From Nitratifractor sp. (GTDB taxonomy: Bacteria; Campylobacterota; Campylobacteria; Campylobacterales; Sulfurovaceae), in contig WGFZ01000090.1 of assembly GCA_015491955.1 (NCBI GenBank), forward strand, positions 1-34,804: 34,804 nt of DNA. The letters are read 5' to 3'. A model generated the notes under the pieces. The model did no database searches, was not told the origin of the DNA, and worked only from the letters and a program-made list of their open reading frames with translations. The translations under genes were made by a program, and so were the position numbers. Positions 10,751-20,721 of this stretch are shown piece by piece. Numbering within the stretch: the first letter of the stretch is position 1; the number at the start of each line of letters is the position of its first letter.

Positions 10751-11635
10751 TTAGAACTTTCCTACGACACCAATATTATCGATACCCTGTATTAAGACTC
10801 TAAATTGTGGAAAATGTTTGGACAAAATATTGGCAAGTTTATCTGCATCATCAGCATAGACTAAATTGAAAAATGTTGAACCACTTCCAGATAGTGTACT
10901 CATCAATGCACCATTTTCTAAAGCTAATTTCTGAACTTCAAATAGCTCTGGCATAACCCTCATACGACGCTCTTGATGAATCTTATCTTTTGAAGCAATA
11001 CGTAAAAGTTCCCAAGACTCACTCATAAAAAGGGCTGTCATATAAGCAGCTCTTGAGAGTGAATATACCATCTCCTCTTTAGAGTAGTGTTTTGGCAAAA
11101 TATGCCTAGAGCGATTAGTAGATATTGTGCGATTTGGTATAACTAAAACTGCACGTAGGTATGCAGGAAGACGCCTTTTTTTACTATAAACTCTATCACC
11201 CTCTAAACAAGCAACATTAAATCCACCCATTACAGCTGGAGTAATATTATCTGGGTGTGGTTCATAACGTAAAGCTGTATTTAAGATTTTACGTTTATTA
11301 TATTTCACTCCAGATGCAACATACGCAGATGTGATAGCTGAAACAATTACAGCAGAAGAGCTTCCAAGCCCCCGAGATATTGGAATACGATTTGTAAACT
11401 CAAAACGAAAAGTGGGGGCTTTTCCACCACTAAGACGGCGATACTGCTCTTTAAATATATGTAAAAATAGTGAATTTCTCTTAATCTTTGGGTTATTAGC
11501 ACCCTCACCCTTTGTAGATACACTCAAAAAACTAGATGGTTTTATAACAATCTCATTTCTTAAATCAACAGCTAGTCCTAAAGTATCAAAACCCGGACCT
11601 AAATTGGCACTTGTTGCAGGTACACTAATAAACAC
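10751..11635 (-). CDS. thrB: Homoserine kinase
   Basis: [28 protein letters not shown]...[17 protein letters not shown] kinase motifs. Confidence 0.95.
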   Translation of the reverse strand: MFISVPATSANLGPGFDTLGLAVDLRNEIVIKPSSFLSVSTKGEGANNPKIKRNSLFLHIFKEQYRRLSGGKAPTFRFEFTNRIPISRGLGSSSAVIVSAITSAYVASGVKYNKRKILNTALRYEPHPDNITPAVMGGFNVACLEGDRVYSKKRRLPAYLRAVLVIPNRTISTNRSRHILPKHYSKEEMVYSLSRAAYMTALFMSESWELLRIASKDKIHQERRMRVMPELFEVQKLALENGALMSTLSGSGSTFFNLVYADDADKLANILSKHFPQFRVLIQGIDNIGVVGKF

Positions 11636-11644
11636 ATAGAGCCT

Positions 11645-12115
11645 TTATACAGCAGGGAGTCTATAATCTGGTCGATTATCTGACTCTCGTATCAAACTAT
11701 CCAAAGATAGAGGGAATGAAAACTCCTGCAAAATATTTTCCTTAAGAGGTTGTGTAATTATAGTATCTTTTACTTTGACAAAATAGAGTTTTCCCATTGC
11801 TTTTATAGGACGTCCACCATTTAAGCTAAAAGCACTAATGCCAAAGAAGGGGATTCCCTTAAGGATATATAGTGTCTTTAGAGCTATATAGCTTAATTTT
11901 ATACCCATTTGACTACCTGGACCATTTATATATAAAATCTCTGTGGGAGCATCTTTCGTATTTAAAAGTCTATCAATCTCTAATATGAGTTTATCAGAGA
12001 TATACCCCTCAAGCATCCACTCTTTAAATAGAGTATTATCTTTATATAGAGCAAAGCCCAATGGAGTACTAATAGTATTAATTACAAGTGTTATTTTAGG
12101 CAAAGCTATACTCAT
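11645..12115 (-). CDS. TsaB-like (shortened) tRNA threonylcarbamoyladenosine biosynthesis protein homologue
   Basis: 156 aa; ITLVINTISTPLGFALY and INGPGSQMGIKLSYIALKTLYILKGIPFFGISAF correspond to degenerate TsaB ASKHA motifs; located between lpxC and thrB. Confidence 0.6.
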   Translation of the reverse strand: MSIALPKITLVINTISTPLGFALYKDNTLFKEWMLEGYISDKLILEIDRLLNTKDAPTEILYINGPGSQMGIKLSYIALKTLYILKGIPFFGISAFSLNGGRPIKAMGKLYFVKVKDTIITQPLKENILQEFSFPLSLDSLIRESDNRPDYRLPAV

Positions 12116-12980
12116 ATTGAGGAGTATGTAGCTGTTCTAATGCCACTATTTCGTAGTTTTTAGAATCTGCAAAAAGCTTTTTAGTAAGTAGATGGTTTAG
12201 TTTATGACTTCCAGCAAAAGAGCGATAACGTCCTATTAAATTGTAACCAATTACCATCATATCCCCCATAGCATCAAGAATCTTATGACGAACAAATTCA
12301 TCAGGGTATCTTAAACCCTCAGGATTTAATACTCTATGCTCATCTAAACCAATTGCATTTTTTAAACTTGCACCTAGAGCTAAATTTTGACTCTGAAGAT
12401 ATTGAATATCCTTAGCAAAACCAAAAGTTCTTGCTCTAGAAATATCTTCTATATAACTCTCTAATGTAAAATCAAAACTAAAATTTTGCTTCCCTATGGC
12501 TGGGTGTTTAAAATCTATCTCAAAATCAAAGCCAAGGTTTTTTGAAGGCTCTAATCTAACAAATTTATCACCCTCTCTAATCTCAACAAGACGACGAATC
12601 TTTAGAAAACGCTTTGGTATATTTTGAGTACGGATACCAGCCTCTTGTAGAAGAAGACAAAATGAGATAGAGCTTCCATCCATAATTGGCATCTCATTAC
12701 CTTTTAGAATAATTCTAAGGTTATCTATTCCATAAGCATATAGTGCAGATAAAAAATGCTCTATTGTTGAGACAAACCCCTCTTTTACTCCAATTACTGT
12801 TGCCATTTGTGTATCAACTACACTAGATGGGTTTAGAGGAATGCTAACACCTATATCACTTCTATAAAATATTATTCCACTATCAGCATCAAGTGGTTCA
12901 ATCCTTAAACGGATAGATTCACCTTTGTGGAGTCCTATCCCTACTACTTCTGTAGCTTTAGCAATAGTACGTTGATACAT
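12096..12980 (-). CDS. lpxC: UDP-3-O-acyl-N-acetylglucosamine deacetylase
   Basis: MYQRTIAKATEVVGIGLHKGESIRLRIEPL...STIEHFLSALYAYGIDN...EFVRHKILDAMGD. Confidence 0.98.
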   Translation of the reverse strand: MYQRTIAKATEVVGIGLHKGESIRLRIEPLDADSGIIFYRSDIGVSIPLNPSSVVDTQMATVIGVKEGFVSTIEHFLSALYAYGIDNLRIILKGNEMPIMDGSSISFCLLLQEAGIRTQNIPKRFLKIRRLVEIREGDKFVRLEPSKNLGFDFEIDFKHPAIGKQNFSFDFTLESYIEDISRARTFGFAKDIQYLQSQNLALGASLKNAIGLDEHRVLNPEGLRYPDEFVRHKILDAMGDMMVIGYNLIGRYRSFAGSHKLNHLLTKKLFADSKNYEIVALEQLHTPQYEYSFA

Positions 12981-13032
12981 TCCTCTCCTTTACTCCATTA
13001 AGGAGTATTATAACAAAAGTAGCTATAAAATT

Positions 13033-14448
13033 TTAATGATGTCTTCTTCTACGTCCAATAATTCGATTTGCTGTTTTGAACACATTATTAATGTGGCTAT
13101 TTATCCAATTTTGTTTCATCCAATCCATTGGCCAAACCTCCACACCTTGAATAAGGATTCCAAAATGCAAGTGGTCTCCTAGTGCTAAACCTGTAGTTCC
13201 TGTACGAGCTATAACTTGACCTCTGCGTACTCTATCCCCATCTCCTACTAATATTGATGAGCAGTGTCCATATATGGTATATAGACCAAAACCGTGGTCT
13301 AAAATTGGCATATTCCCATATATACCATTACGTCCTACAAATACAACTGTTGCTGGATTTGAGCTAATGATAGGAGCTTGTCTCACACTAGCAAGGTCAT
13401 AACCTAAATGGTACGAGCGGGATACTTCATGGTTACGGTCATTATAGTAGTAGTGTCGTTCATCTCCAAAATCAGCAACACGTGCTGCACTTTTGAGTGG
13501 ATAGAAGGCGTGAAGACGCCAACGAGAAAAGTTTACTGCTGTGGGATTGGCGGTATAGTGGTGAATTAACTTTTCATTACGAATACGTATCTTTTCATTA
13601 ACAGCTTTAAAGCGTTTTAATGGATTACGTATAGAGGAGATATCAGCATAACGAGTTGAAAAACTTTTGATTTTACCATTTAAGAATCTATCACTTAAAT
13701 GTATCCAAGATATACGAAACTTTCTTGTAAGTCTCTCAAATGCAATCTGCTGTTCACTGCGATTACCAGCCTCATCAATAGCAACAACTTTAGGATCAAA
13801 AATTTTATCACGAAATGGCCATGCTAAGAGAGTAGCCCAATACCCCTTAACCTTATATTTAACTACTTTAAAGTGTTTTTTACCAATTTGAACATAGACA
13901 TCTTTTAAGTGTTTATCAGTTGCCCTAAATATAACTAACCCACTTCCACCTTTAACTATGCTAGGACTCCAAGCGACTATTCCTATACTAGGAGGCTCAG
14001 TATCTACTAAAATCTTTGCCTCTTTTAATGTACGATTACCTTGCCAAAAATTCCAAAGACTACTATCTCTAACCTCCACTTTTAAACGCCAAGATTTCTT
14101 TTTGAGGTCAAGACCACTATGTGCAGGAATTGTTACAAATATTTCACTATTTTTCTTATTGGCAGGAAACTTTCCAGAAGCTATCGTTATCTCTTTATTC
14201 CCATCATCTAAGAGTACTTCGTAACTTCCCAATCCTTGATTATCACCCATCCATATCTTAATCTTTTTACCCGGAGCCCAAAAAAAGCTCTTATCCAACT
14301 CTACACGAGGAGCTATCCGTTCAAAGCGAGGAGAGATATAGACATAAGCTACCACTCCTGCAATAGATAATAGAAATATAAAAAATAGAATAAATCCACC
14401 ACCACCTCTTTTTTTACGTCTGCTTCTATAGTTATATCTGCGTTGCAT
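13033..14448 (-). CDS. M23 family metallopeptidase (LytM/peptidoglycan DD-metalloendopeptidase), membrane-anchored
   Basis: 471 aa; N-terminal TM anchor; HLGYDLAS...GNMPILDHGFGLYTIYGHCSS...GTTGLALGDHLHFGILIQG. Confidence 0.95.
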   Translation of the reverse strand: MQRRYNYRSRRKKRGGGGFILFFIFLLSIAGVVAYVYISPRFERIAPRVELDKSFFWAPGKKIKIWMGDNQGLGSYEVLLDDGNKEITIASGKFPANKKNSEIFVTIPAHSGLDLKKKSWRLKVEVRDSSLWNFWQGNRTLKEAKILVDTEPPSIGIVAWSPSIVKGGSGLVIFRATDKHLKDVYVQIGKKHFKVVKYKVKGYWATLLAWPFRDKIFDPKVVAIDEAGNRSEQQIAFERLTRKFRISWIHLSDRFLNGKIKSFSTRYADISSIRNPLKRFKAVNEKIRIRNEKLIHHYTANPTAVNFSRWRLHAFYPLKSAARVADFGDERHYYYNDRNHEVSRSYHLGYDLASVRQAPIISSNPATVVFVGRNGIYGNMPILDHGFGLYTIYGHCSSILVGDGDRVRRGQVIARTGTTGLALGDHLHFGILIQGVEVWPMDWMKQNWINSHINNVFKTANRIIGRRRRHH

Positions 14449-15433
14449 TATTGGTAATAACTCCTTCTTTTTTAATAAATTCCAAAATTTTATCTTTTAA
14501 CTCTTCTTTATCTTCATAATCTTTAGAATCAACTTCAAATCCTGCTGAGAGTATATGCCCTCCTCCACCAAAATATTTGGCAATAGGTAGGAGATTCACT
14601 CTATTAGAGCGTAGTGATACTTTGTAGCTATTTAAACGCTCTACAAGCAATATAGCTATATCAACTGTTACTAAAGACTTGGCATACTCTACAATACCAT
14701 CTATATCACTATATTTAGCTCCTGTTACTTCAAAATCTTCTCTAGTAATTTGCATTGTGGCTATTTTTGCATCTAAATGAAGCTCTAATGATTCAAGAAC
14801 ACGTCCCAATATTCTCAAAGATGCCAAAGAGCGTCTAAGCATAGCTTGAGATATAGCACCTACATCTATCCCAATATCAATTAACTCTTGTGCCATCTCA
14901 AAACTATATTTATTAGTATTAGATGTTGTGAAATATCTAGTATCAGATATTAGTGCTGTATAAAATGCCTCTGCACTACTGTATGGTATCTCAAATATTG
15001 GTTTAAAAAAGTTATATGCTACTTCTGAACTACTTACAGCCTCTGCTCTAATAATATTTAACACTCCAAATTCTGTATTACTTATATGGTGGTCAATATT
15101 TATAATATCACGTCCATTTAAATCAAAACCTAATCTATCTAAACTTCCACAATCACAAGATATTATTAATGAATCTTTATACTCTATTCTCTTTTTTATC
15201 TTATAAAATCCATCAAGAAAGTTTAAATGAATAGGAAGTGTAGGCGTTGCATTAGCAATCTCCACACGATAACCCATATTTTTTAGAAGATGATACACTC
15301 CCAAAGATGTACCAATAGCATCTGCATCTGGATATATATGAGAAAGGAGTGTTATTGAAGAGTATCTCTCCAAAAGTTTAAGAAAATGCTCCCTATCCTC
15401 ATTGGAAAAGAAGATACCTCTGTTGGAGTCCAT
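14432..15433 (-). CDS. DHH/DHHA1 family phosphoesterase (NrnA-like)
   Basis: SHIYPDADAIGTSLGVYHLL, NIDHHISNTEFG, FGGGGHILSAGFEV; likely start MDSNRG at 15433 rather than the track's 15463. Confidence 0.9.
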   Translation of the reverse strand: MDSNRGIFFSNEDREHFLKLLERYSSITLLSHIYPDADAIGTSLGVYHLLKNMGYRVEIANATPTLPIHLNFLDGFYKIKKRIEYKDSLIISCDCGSLDRLGFDLNGRDIINIDHHISNTEFGVLNIIRAEAVSSSEVAYNFFKPIFEIPYSSAEAFYTALISDTRYFTTSNTNKYSFEMAQELIDIGIDVGAISQAMLRRSLASLRILGRVLESLELHLDAKIATMQITREDFEVTGAKYSDIDGIVEYAKSLVTVDIAILLVERLNSYKVSLRSNRVNLLPIAKYFGGGGHILSAGFEVDSKDYEDKEELKDKILEFIKKEGVITNNATQI

Positions 15434-16266
15434 TACTCTACTTTCATAGATAAATCTTGCCAAGTAGCTTGGTGTATTATACTACCAGAACTAATAGCAT
15501 CAACTCCTGTTGTGGCAATTTTACGAATAGTTTCAAGAGTTATATTTCCACTCGCCTCTAAAAGAGTATGAGCGGAGTTTCTATTTCTCCAAGCTACTAC
15601 CTCTTTAATTGTCTCTAAATCCATATTATCACACATTACAATATCTGCTCCAAGACGCATAGCCTCTTTTGCCATATCAAAATCTTCACACTCAATCTCA
15701 ATCTTAGTAGTAAATGGAATTTTAGCTCTTACATCTTTCATAAACTTTTCAAGATTATCAATAGTACGTAAGTGGGTATCTTTTAGCATCAAACAATCAT
15801 CAAGACCCATACGGTGATTTTGTCCACCACCACATCTTACGGCATACTTCTCAAAAGCTCTCAATGCTGGACGAGTCTTTCTTGTATCAAGTAATCTACA
15901 CTCTAATCCTTCAAGCTTGGCTACATATTTAGCCGTTAAAGTTGCTATTGAAGTAGCGTGGAGTGCTAAATCTAAAATTGTCCTCTCAAGGGAGAGTATA
16001 TCTTTTGAATCTCCCTCAATATCAACAACTCTATCACCCTCACTAAAAGAGTCTCCATCTTTTTTATACCAAGATAGTTTCAATCCATATATATTTGCTA
16101 ATGCCTCAATATATTCAGCCCCAGCAAAGATGCCATCACTCTTAGCAAGGATATAGGCACAAATTACAGAAGAGCTACTAACTCTAGTAAATAAATCACC
16201 TCTACCTAAATCTTCATCAACTACTAAACGTATAAAATTTTCAATTAAATTTTGACTAACACTCAT
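15433..16266 (-). CDS. nadC: Nicotinate-nucleotide diphosphorylase (carboxylating)
   Basis: DEDLGRGDLFTR, LDTRKTRPALRAFEKYAVRCGGGQNHRMGLDDCLMLKDTH. Confidence 0.97.
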   Translation of the reverse strand: MSVSQNLIENFIRLVVDEDLGRGDLFTRVSSSSVICAYILAKSDGIFAGAEYIEALANIYGLKLSWYKKDGDSFSEGDRVVDIEGDSKDILSLERTILDLALHATSIATLTAKYVAKLEGLECRLLDTRKTRPALRAFEKYAVRCGGGQNHRMGLDDCLMLKDTHLRTIDNLEKFMKDVRAKIPFTTKIEIECEDFDMAKEAMRLGADIVMCDNMDLETIKEVVAWRNRNSAHTLLEASGNITLETIRKIATTGVDAISSGSIIHQATWQDLSMKVE

Positions 16267-17258
16267 TTGACCTCCAACATACGCTCAAGTGCTAAACGAG
16301 CATAATAAACAGTCTCATCATCAACAAATATCTCATTAATTGGTGCTTCATCTTCAATAGATTTTAAACTAAGGTATAGGTCTTTTAGAGTTGTTTCATT
16401 CATTGTAGGACACTCTGGTTTTGTTGAAGAGAGTACATAGGTATTTCTCTTTCTCATACGATTTACCAAATTGTACTCCGTCCCAACAGCAACCTTTTGT
16501 TCTATATCAAGCTCATTCACATATTTAATAAGTTGTGAAGTTGAACCAACGAAATCAGATACCTCTACAACTTTAGGATCGCACTCAGGGTGAACAGCTA
16601 TTTTAATATCTGGATATTTTTGGCGATAGAAATTGACATCATCAACACTAAAGAGCTGATGTACAGAACAAAATCCATTAAAGCAAAGTATATCAGAGCC
16701 TTTAATATCACTCCCCTCCTCTCCTACAATACAAGATTTTAATCCCATCATATTGGCAACATTTTGACCAAGGCATCTATCTGGTACAAATAGAATCTTT
16801 TTACCACTTAATAAGCCTTTTTCAATAATCTTGACAGCATTAGAGCTAGTACAAACCATTCCACCCATCTTTCCAACTTTTGCTTTAACACTTACATCTG
16901 AATTTATATATGTGATAGGGAGAATATCCTCACGACTTACACCAGCTTTTTCAATGATTTCAACTGTCTCATCATAATAACTACCATCAATCATTCTAGC
17001 CATAGCACAACAAGCAACCTTTGGCATTAGTACTCTCTTTTTAGGGGCAATAACCTTAACACTCTGCCCCATAAAACCAACACCACAAAAGACTACCCAA
17101 GGATTCTCATCTACTTTACAACGACGAGCTAATTCAAGACTATCACCAATAATATCAGCCATCTCAAATACTTCATCTCTTTGGTAATAGTGTCCTACAA
17201 CAGTAACTGGAAGTGCATCTTTTAATCGCTCAATTTCCTTACGATAATCAATACCCAT
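16263..17258 (-). CDS. nadA: Quinolinate synthase
   Basis: VTVVGHYYQRDEVFEMADIIGDSLELAR, HPECDPKVVEVSDFVGSTSQLIKYV, GTEYNLVNRM; adjacent to nadC. Confidence 0.97.
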   Translation of the reverse strand: MGIDYRKEIERLKDALPVTVVGHYYQRDEVFEMADIIGDSLELARRCKVDENPWVVFCGVGFMGQSVKVIAPKKRVLMPKVACCAMARMIDGSYYDETVEIIEKAGVSREDILPITYINSDVSVKAKVGKMGGMVCTSSNAVKIIEKGLLSGKKILFVPDRCLGQNVANMMGLKSCIVGEEGSDIKGSDILCFNGFCSVHQLFSVDDVNFYRQKYPDIKIAVHPECDPKVVEVSDFVGSTSQLIKYVNELDIEQKVAVGTEYNLVNRMRKRNTYVLSSTKPECPTMNETTLKDLYLSLKSIEDEAPINEIFVDDETVYYARLALERMLEVK

Positions 17259-17392
17259 TATTTAGAACCTTTTTTTAGGAAGTTTTTGAATTATACAATA
17301 TTACTTTTTGGGTAAAATAATACCCTTAAAACAGACTTCTATCTACTTTGATAGTAATTGAAAGGCTTTTTGTGAGTGAACTTGTATCTAAT

Positions 17393-18004
17393 ATGAATAT
17401 TCAACTATATCTTTTTTCTTATATTCTTGCTGGGATTCCCTTTGGTTATATTCTTGCTAAGAGTTTTGCAGGAGTAGATATTAAACAAGAAGGTAGTGGT
17501 AATATCGGAGCTACAAATGTATTGAGAGTAGTTAAAAAACATAAGCCCTCCCTTGCAAAAAAGCTTGGAGCTACTACTTTGTTTCTTGATGCTATTAAGG
17601 GGATTGTTGTTTTACTTATAGCCAAAATGCTAGGGGCATCTCCATCTGTACTTTGGACCATTGCTATTTTAGCTGTCTGGGGACACTGTTTTAGTATTTT
17701 TTTAAACTTTGAAGGTGGAAAGGGTGTGGCTACTGGATTTGGAGTATTACTATTTTTACTTCCTATCCCTTCTCTAATAGCTCTTGTAGTCTGGGCTATC
17801 TGTGCAAAGGGACTCAAAATATCTTCACTATCTTCACTCATCGCCATTGTAGCACTTATTATTGCTAGTTATATTTTATATCCTAATGGACTTTATGGTA
17901 TTGGTACACACGCTCCTATATGGGTTATCTCTATTACTATTTTTTATAAACATATACCAAATATTATTAGAATATTTAAAAAAGAGGAGAGTTCTATTGT
18001 ATGA
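17393..18004 (+). CDS. plsY: Glycerol-3-phosphate acyltransferase PlsY
   Basis: SYILAGIPFGYILAKSFAGVDIKQEGSGNIGATNVLRVV, FLNFEGGKGVATGFGV; likely start at 17393. Confidence 0.95.
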   Translation: MNIQLYLFSYILAGIPFGYILAKSFAGVDIKQEGSGNIGATNVLRVVKKHKPSLAKKLGATTLFLDAIKGIVVLLIAKMLGASPSVLWTIAILAVWGHCFSIFLNFEGGKGVATGFGVLLFLLPIPSLIALVVWAICAKGLKISSLSSLIAIVALIIASYILYPNGLYGIGTHAPIWVISITIFYKHIPNIIRIFKKEESSIV

Positions 18005-18333
18005 CAATAGAGATTAAAAATTTAGAGATAGATGCTATCATTGGTATCCTTCCAAAAGAGCGAAAAGAGTCTCAATCTATATTAGTAGATTTATATGCAC
18101 AATATGATTATTTAGATGGAGTATATGTTGATTATGCCAATTTAGCCAATTTGATTGAGACCACTCTTATCAAAGAGAAGTTTGAGTTGATTGAAGAGGC
18201 TCTTTTAAATATTAAAGAGCAGATATTTAAACTATACCCTATTATATATACTCTAGAACTTCGTATTCAAAAGCCCAATATAATAGATAATTGTTTTGTT
18301 GGAGTCTCTCAAAAATGGGAAAGAGATAGATGA
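18001..18333 (+). CDS. Dihydroneopterin aldolase-like (FolB family) protein
   Basis: 110 aa; MTIEIKNLEIDAIIGILPKERKESQSILVDLYAQY...VDYANLANLIE pattern; overlaps the plsY stop. Confidence 0.8.
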   Translation: MTIEIKNLEIDAIIGILPKERKESQSILVDLYAQYDYLDGVYVDYANLANLIETTLIKEKFELIEEALLNIKEQIFKLYPIIYTLELRIQKPNIIDNCFVGVSQKWERDR

Positions 18334-18387
18334 TAAAGATAGAAAATATTTAATTTTTTACTATCCATTCTCAATACTCTATATTTG

Positions 18388-18396
18388 TGCTATAAT
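18388..18396 (+). promoter_or_regulatory. Extended -10 element (TGCTATAAT) upstream of the two-component operon
   Basis: TGCTATAAT about 35 nt upstream of the response regulator ATG (18431). Confidence 0.55.
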
Positions 18397-18430
18397 TAAA
18401 AAAATCTTAAACTGAATAAAGGCTTAATCG

Positions 18431-19102
18431 ATGCGTATTCTAATCATCGAAGACGAAGTAACTTTGAGCAAAATGCTTTCAGAGGGACTTAGAGAGTTTG
18501 GTTATCAAAATGATGTTGCTAAGAGTCTAGCAGATGGTCGTTACTACATAGATATTCGTAACTATGATTTGGTTTTGCTTGACTGGATGCTTCCAGATGG
18601 AAATGGTATCGATATAATTCCTGAAATAAAAGCAAAAAGACCAAAAACAGCAGTCATTGTTTTATCTGCTAGAGATGATAAAGATAGTGAAATTCAAGCT
18701 TTAAAAATAGGTGCAGATGACTATATAAAAAAACCATTTGATTTTGATATTTTACTTATGAGAATCGAGGCTAAACTTCGATTTGGAGGAAGTAATATTA
18801 TTGAAATTGATGACCTCATTATAAACCCTGAAGAGGAAAAAATCATCTATAAAGGTGAAACTATTGAGCTAAAGGGAAAACCATTTGAAGTCTTAACACA
18901 CCTTGCTATGCATAAAGACCAAATTGTCTCAAAAGAGCAACTTCTTGATGCAATTTGGGAAGAGCCTGAGCTTGTTACTCCTAATGTTATTGAAGTAGCA
19001 ATAAATCAGATACGCCAAAAGATGGATAAGCCTCTAGGAATTGTTACTATTGAGACTGTTCGACGACGTGGTTATAGATTTTGTTTTCCACAAAAAGCTT
19101 AA
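18431..19102 (+). CDS. OmpR-family response regulator
   Basis: MRILIIEDEVTLSKMLSEGL...DLVLLDWMLPDGNG...KIGADDYIKKPFD plus C-terminal winged helix ending in RRRGYRF. Confidence 0.95.
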   Translation: MRILIIEDEVTLSKMLSEGLREFGYQNDVAKSLADGRYYIDIRNYDLVLLDWMLPDGNGIDIIPEIKAKRPKTAVIVLSARDDKDSEIQALKIGADDYIKKPFDFDILLMRIEAKLRFGGSNIIEIDDLIINPEEEKIIYKGETIELKGKPFEVLTHLAMHKDQIVSKEQLLDAIWEEPELVTPNVIEVAINQIRQKMDKPLGIVTIETVRRRGYRFCFPQKA

Positions 19103-20382
19103 GACTCAACTTTCTAATTAAACTTACTGCCTCAATGGCAGTACTACTAACGCTATTTTCTGTTATCTTATATAACTATATAAATTTTAGTTTAGAGAAA
19201 AATATAAGAAACTCTCTTATAAAACAGGCTAATTATCTCTTTGCTAAATATGATAATTTAGAAGAAGCTTTAAAAACTCAGCAAAAACTACTAAATAAAA
19301 CACTAAAAATTAATGCAGATATTATCAAAGCTCCAGAGTCATCTTATCGTCCAAGATATTTTAAACAGATAAAAAAAGATAATCACTACTATCTACAGGC
19401 ATTTTTCCCATACAGTTTTCAGCAACAACGTTATCTAGTTCTAACTACTGATATTACTCAACAAAAGCATTTTCAAAATGAGGTTTTTCACTCAATCATT
19501 CTACTAAATATTTTAACAATGGGACTCATTATTCTTTATGCCTTCTTCCTATCTAAAATGCTATTATCTCCTATAAAATTCTTCTCTCAAAAATTAGAAA
19601 AGATGAATGAAAATATTCTTGAACCTATTGACCTTACTAAAATACCTTTAGAGTTTAGACCATTAGGAGCTTCTATTAATCAACTAGTATCTAGGATAAA
19701 GAGCTTTTTGCTATATAAAAAGGAGCTATTTGTAGGAGCAGCTCACGAACTAAAGACTCCATTAGCTGTAATAAAGACAAAAGCACAAGTTACACTCTTA
19801 AAGAGAAAAAAATCTCCCGAACTTTTAGAGAGTGTTATAAAAGATAGTATTATTACAGTTGATGATATGAATAAAATTATTGAGTCTTTTTTAGAGTTTG
19901 GACGTGCTGAAGGGGCTCAATTTGAAAAGCCTATAGTATTAGACCTTATTGCTTTTTTACAAAAAAAGGTATCTGAATTTTCCCTATTGGCTGAAAGTTC
20001 AAATAAAAAACTATTGGCTAGGTTAAATCCCAAACAAATCTCTATAATAATTCAACCTCTTTTACTCTCTCAAATACTTCAAAATCTTATTCAAAATGCT
20101 CTGCGATTTACCCCAGAGGGTGGAAAAGTATATATATTTAGCTATGTTAAAGATAATAAATTTATTATAAAAATTAGAGATGAGGGGGGAGGAATTGATG
20201 AGAATATTGACATTTTTGCTCCATTTAAACGCTCTTCAAACTCAAAAGGAGCTGGGTTAGGACTATTTTTAGTCAAGAGTGCTGTAGATGCTCTTGGAGC
20301 AGATATAGAGCTTAAAAATCGTAAAGATGGTAAAGGTTGTGTTGCTACCTTTAGCCTCCTAGTTGAAAAAAGTGGCTCTTAA
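19081..20382 (+). CDS. Sensor histidine kinase
   Basis: GAAHELKTPLAVIKTKAQ (H box), LIQNALRFTPEGGKV (N box), DEGGGID, GAGLGLFLVKS; two TM segments; TTG start overlapping the response regulator (start uncertain). Confidence 0.93.
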   Translation: MFSTKSLRLNFLIKLTASMAVLLTLFSVILYNYINFSLEKNIRNSLIKQANYLFAKYDNLEEALKTQQKLLNKTLKINADIIKAPESSYRPRYFKQIKKDNHYYLQAFFPYSFQQQRYLVLTTDITQQKHFQNEVFHSIILLNILTMGLIILYAFFLSKMLLSPIKFFSQKLEKMNENILEPIDLTKIPLEFRPLGASINQLVSRIKSFLLYKKELFVGAAHELKTPLAVIKTKAQVTLLKRKKSPELLESVIKDSIITVDDMNKIIESFLEFGRAEGAQFEKPIVLDLIAFLQKKVSEFSLLAESSNKKLLARLNPKQISIIIQPLLLSQILQNLIQNALRFTPEGGKVYIFSYVKDNKFIIKIRDEGGGIDENIDIFAPFKRSSNSKGAGLGLFLVKSAVDALGADIELKNRKDGKGCVATFSLLVEKSGS

Positions 20383-20462
20383 TCTTTTAATTACCTCTTT
20401 TACTTAAGCTTTCATTAGCTATAACTCGAAACATAAAAAACCTATAAAGTGAGGATTTAAAT

Positions 20463-20714
20463 ATGGCACTACTTATTACTGAAGAGTGTATTGCTTGTGA
20501 TGCTTGTCGTGAAGAGTGTCCAAATGAGGCTATTGAAGAGAATGACCCTATATATATAATTGACCCAGATAGATGTACAGAGTGTGTAGGTTTCTTTGAT
20601 GAGCCTCAATGTATAGCAGTATGTCCTGTTGATTGTATTATTCCTGACCCAGACAATGTAGAGAGTGCAGAAGAGTTAAAGTTTAAATTTGACCAACTCC
20701 AAGGAGAACTATAG
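20463..20714 (+). CDS. 2x[4Fe-4S] ferredoxin (YfhL-type)
   Basis: ECIACDACREECPNEAIEENDPIYIIDPDRCTECVGFFDEPQCIAVCPVDCI. Confidence 0.95.
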   Translation: MALLITEECIACDACREECPNEAIEENDPIYIIDPDRCTECVGFFDEPQCIAVCPVDCIIPDPDNVESAEELKFKFDQLQGEL

Positions 20715-20721
20715 ACTCAAT

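Noticed and set aside
17310-17325. GGGTA-AAATAA-TACCC inverted repeat between nadA and plsY as a possible NAD-responsive operator
   Set aside because: Only 5-bp arms; no known operator consensus recalled; likely chance without comparative support.
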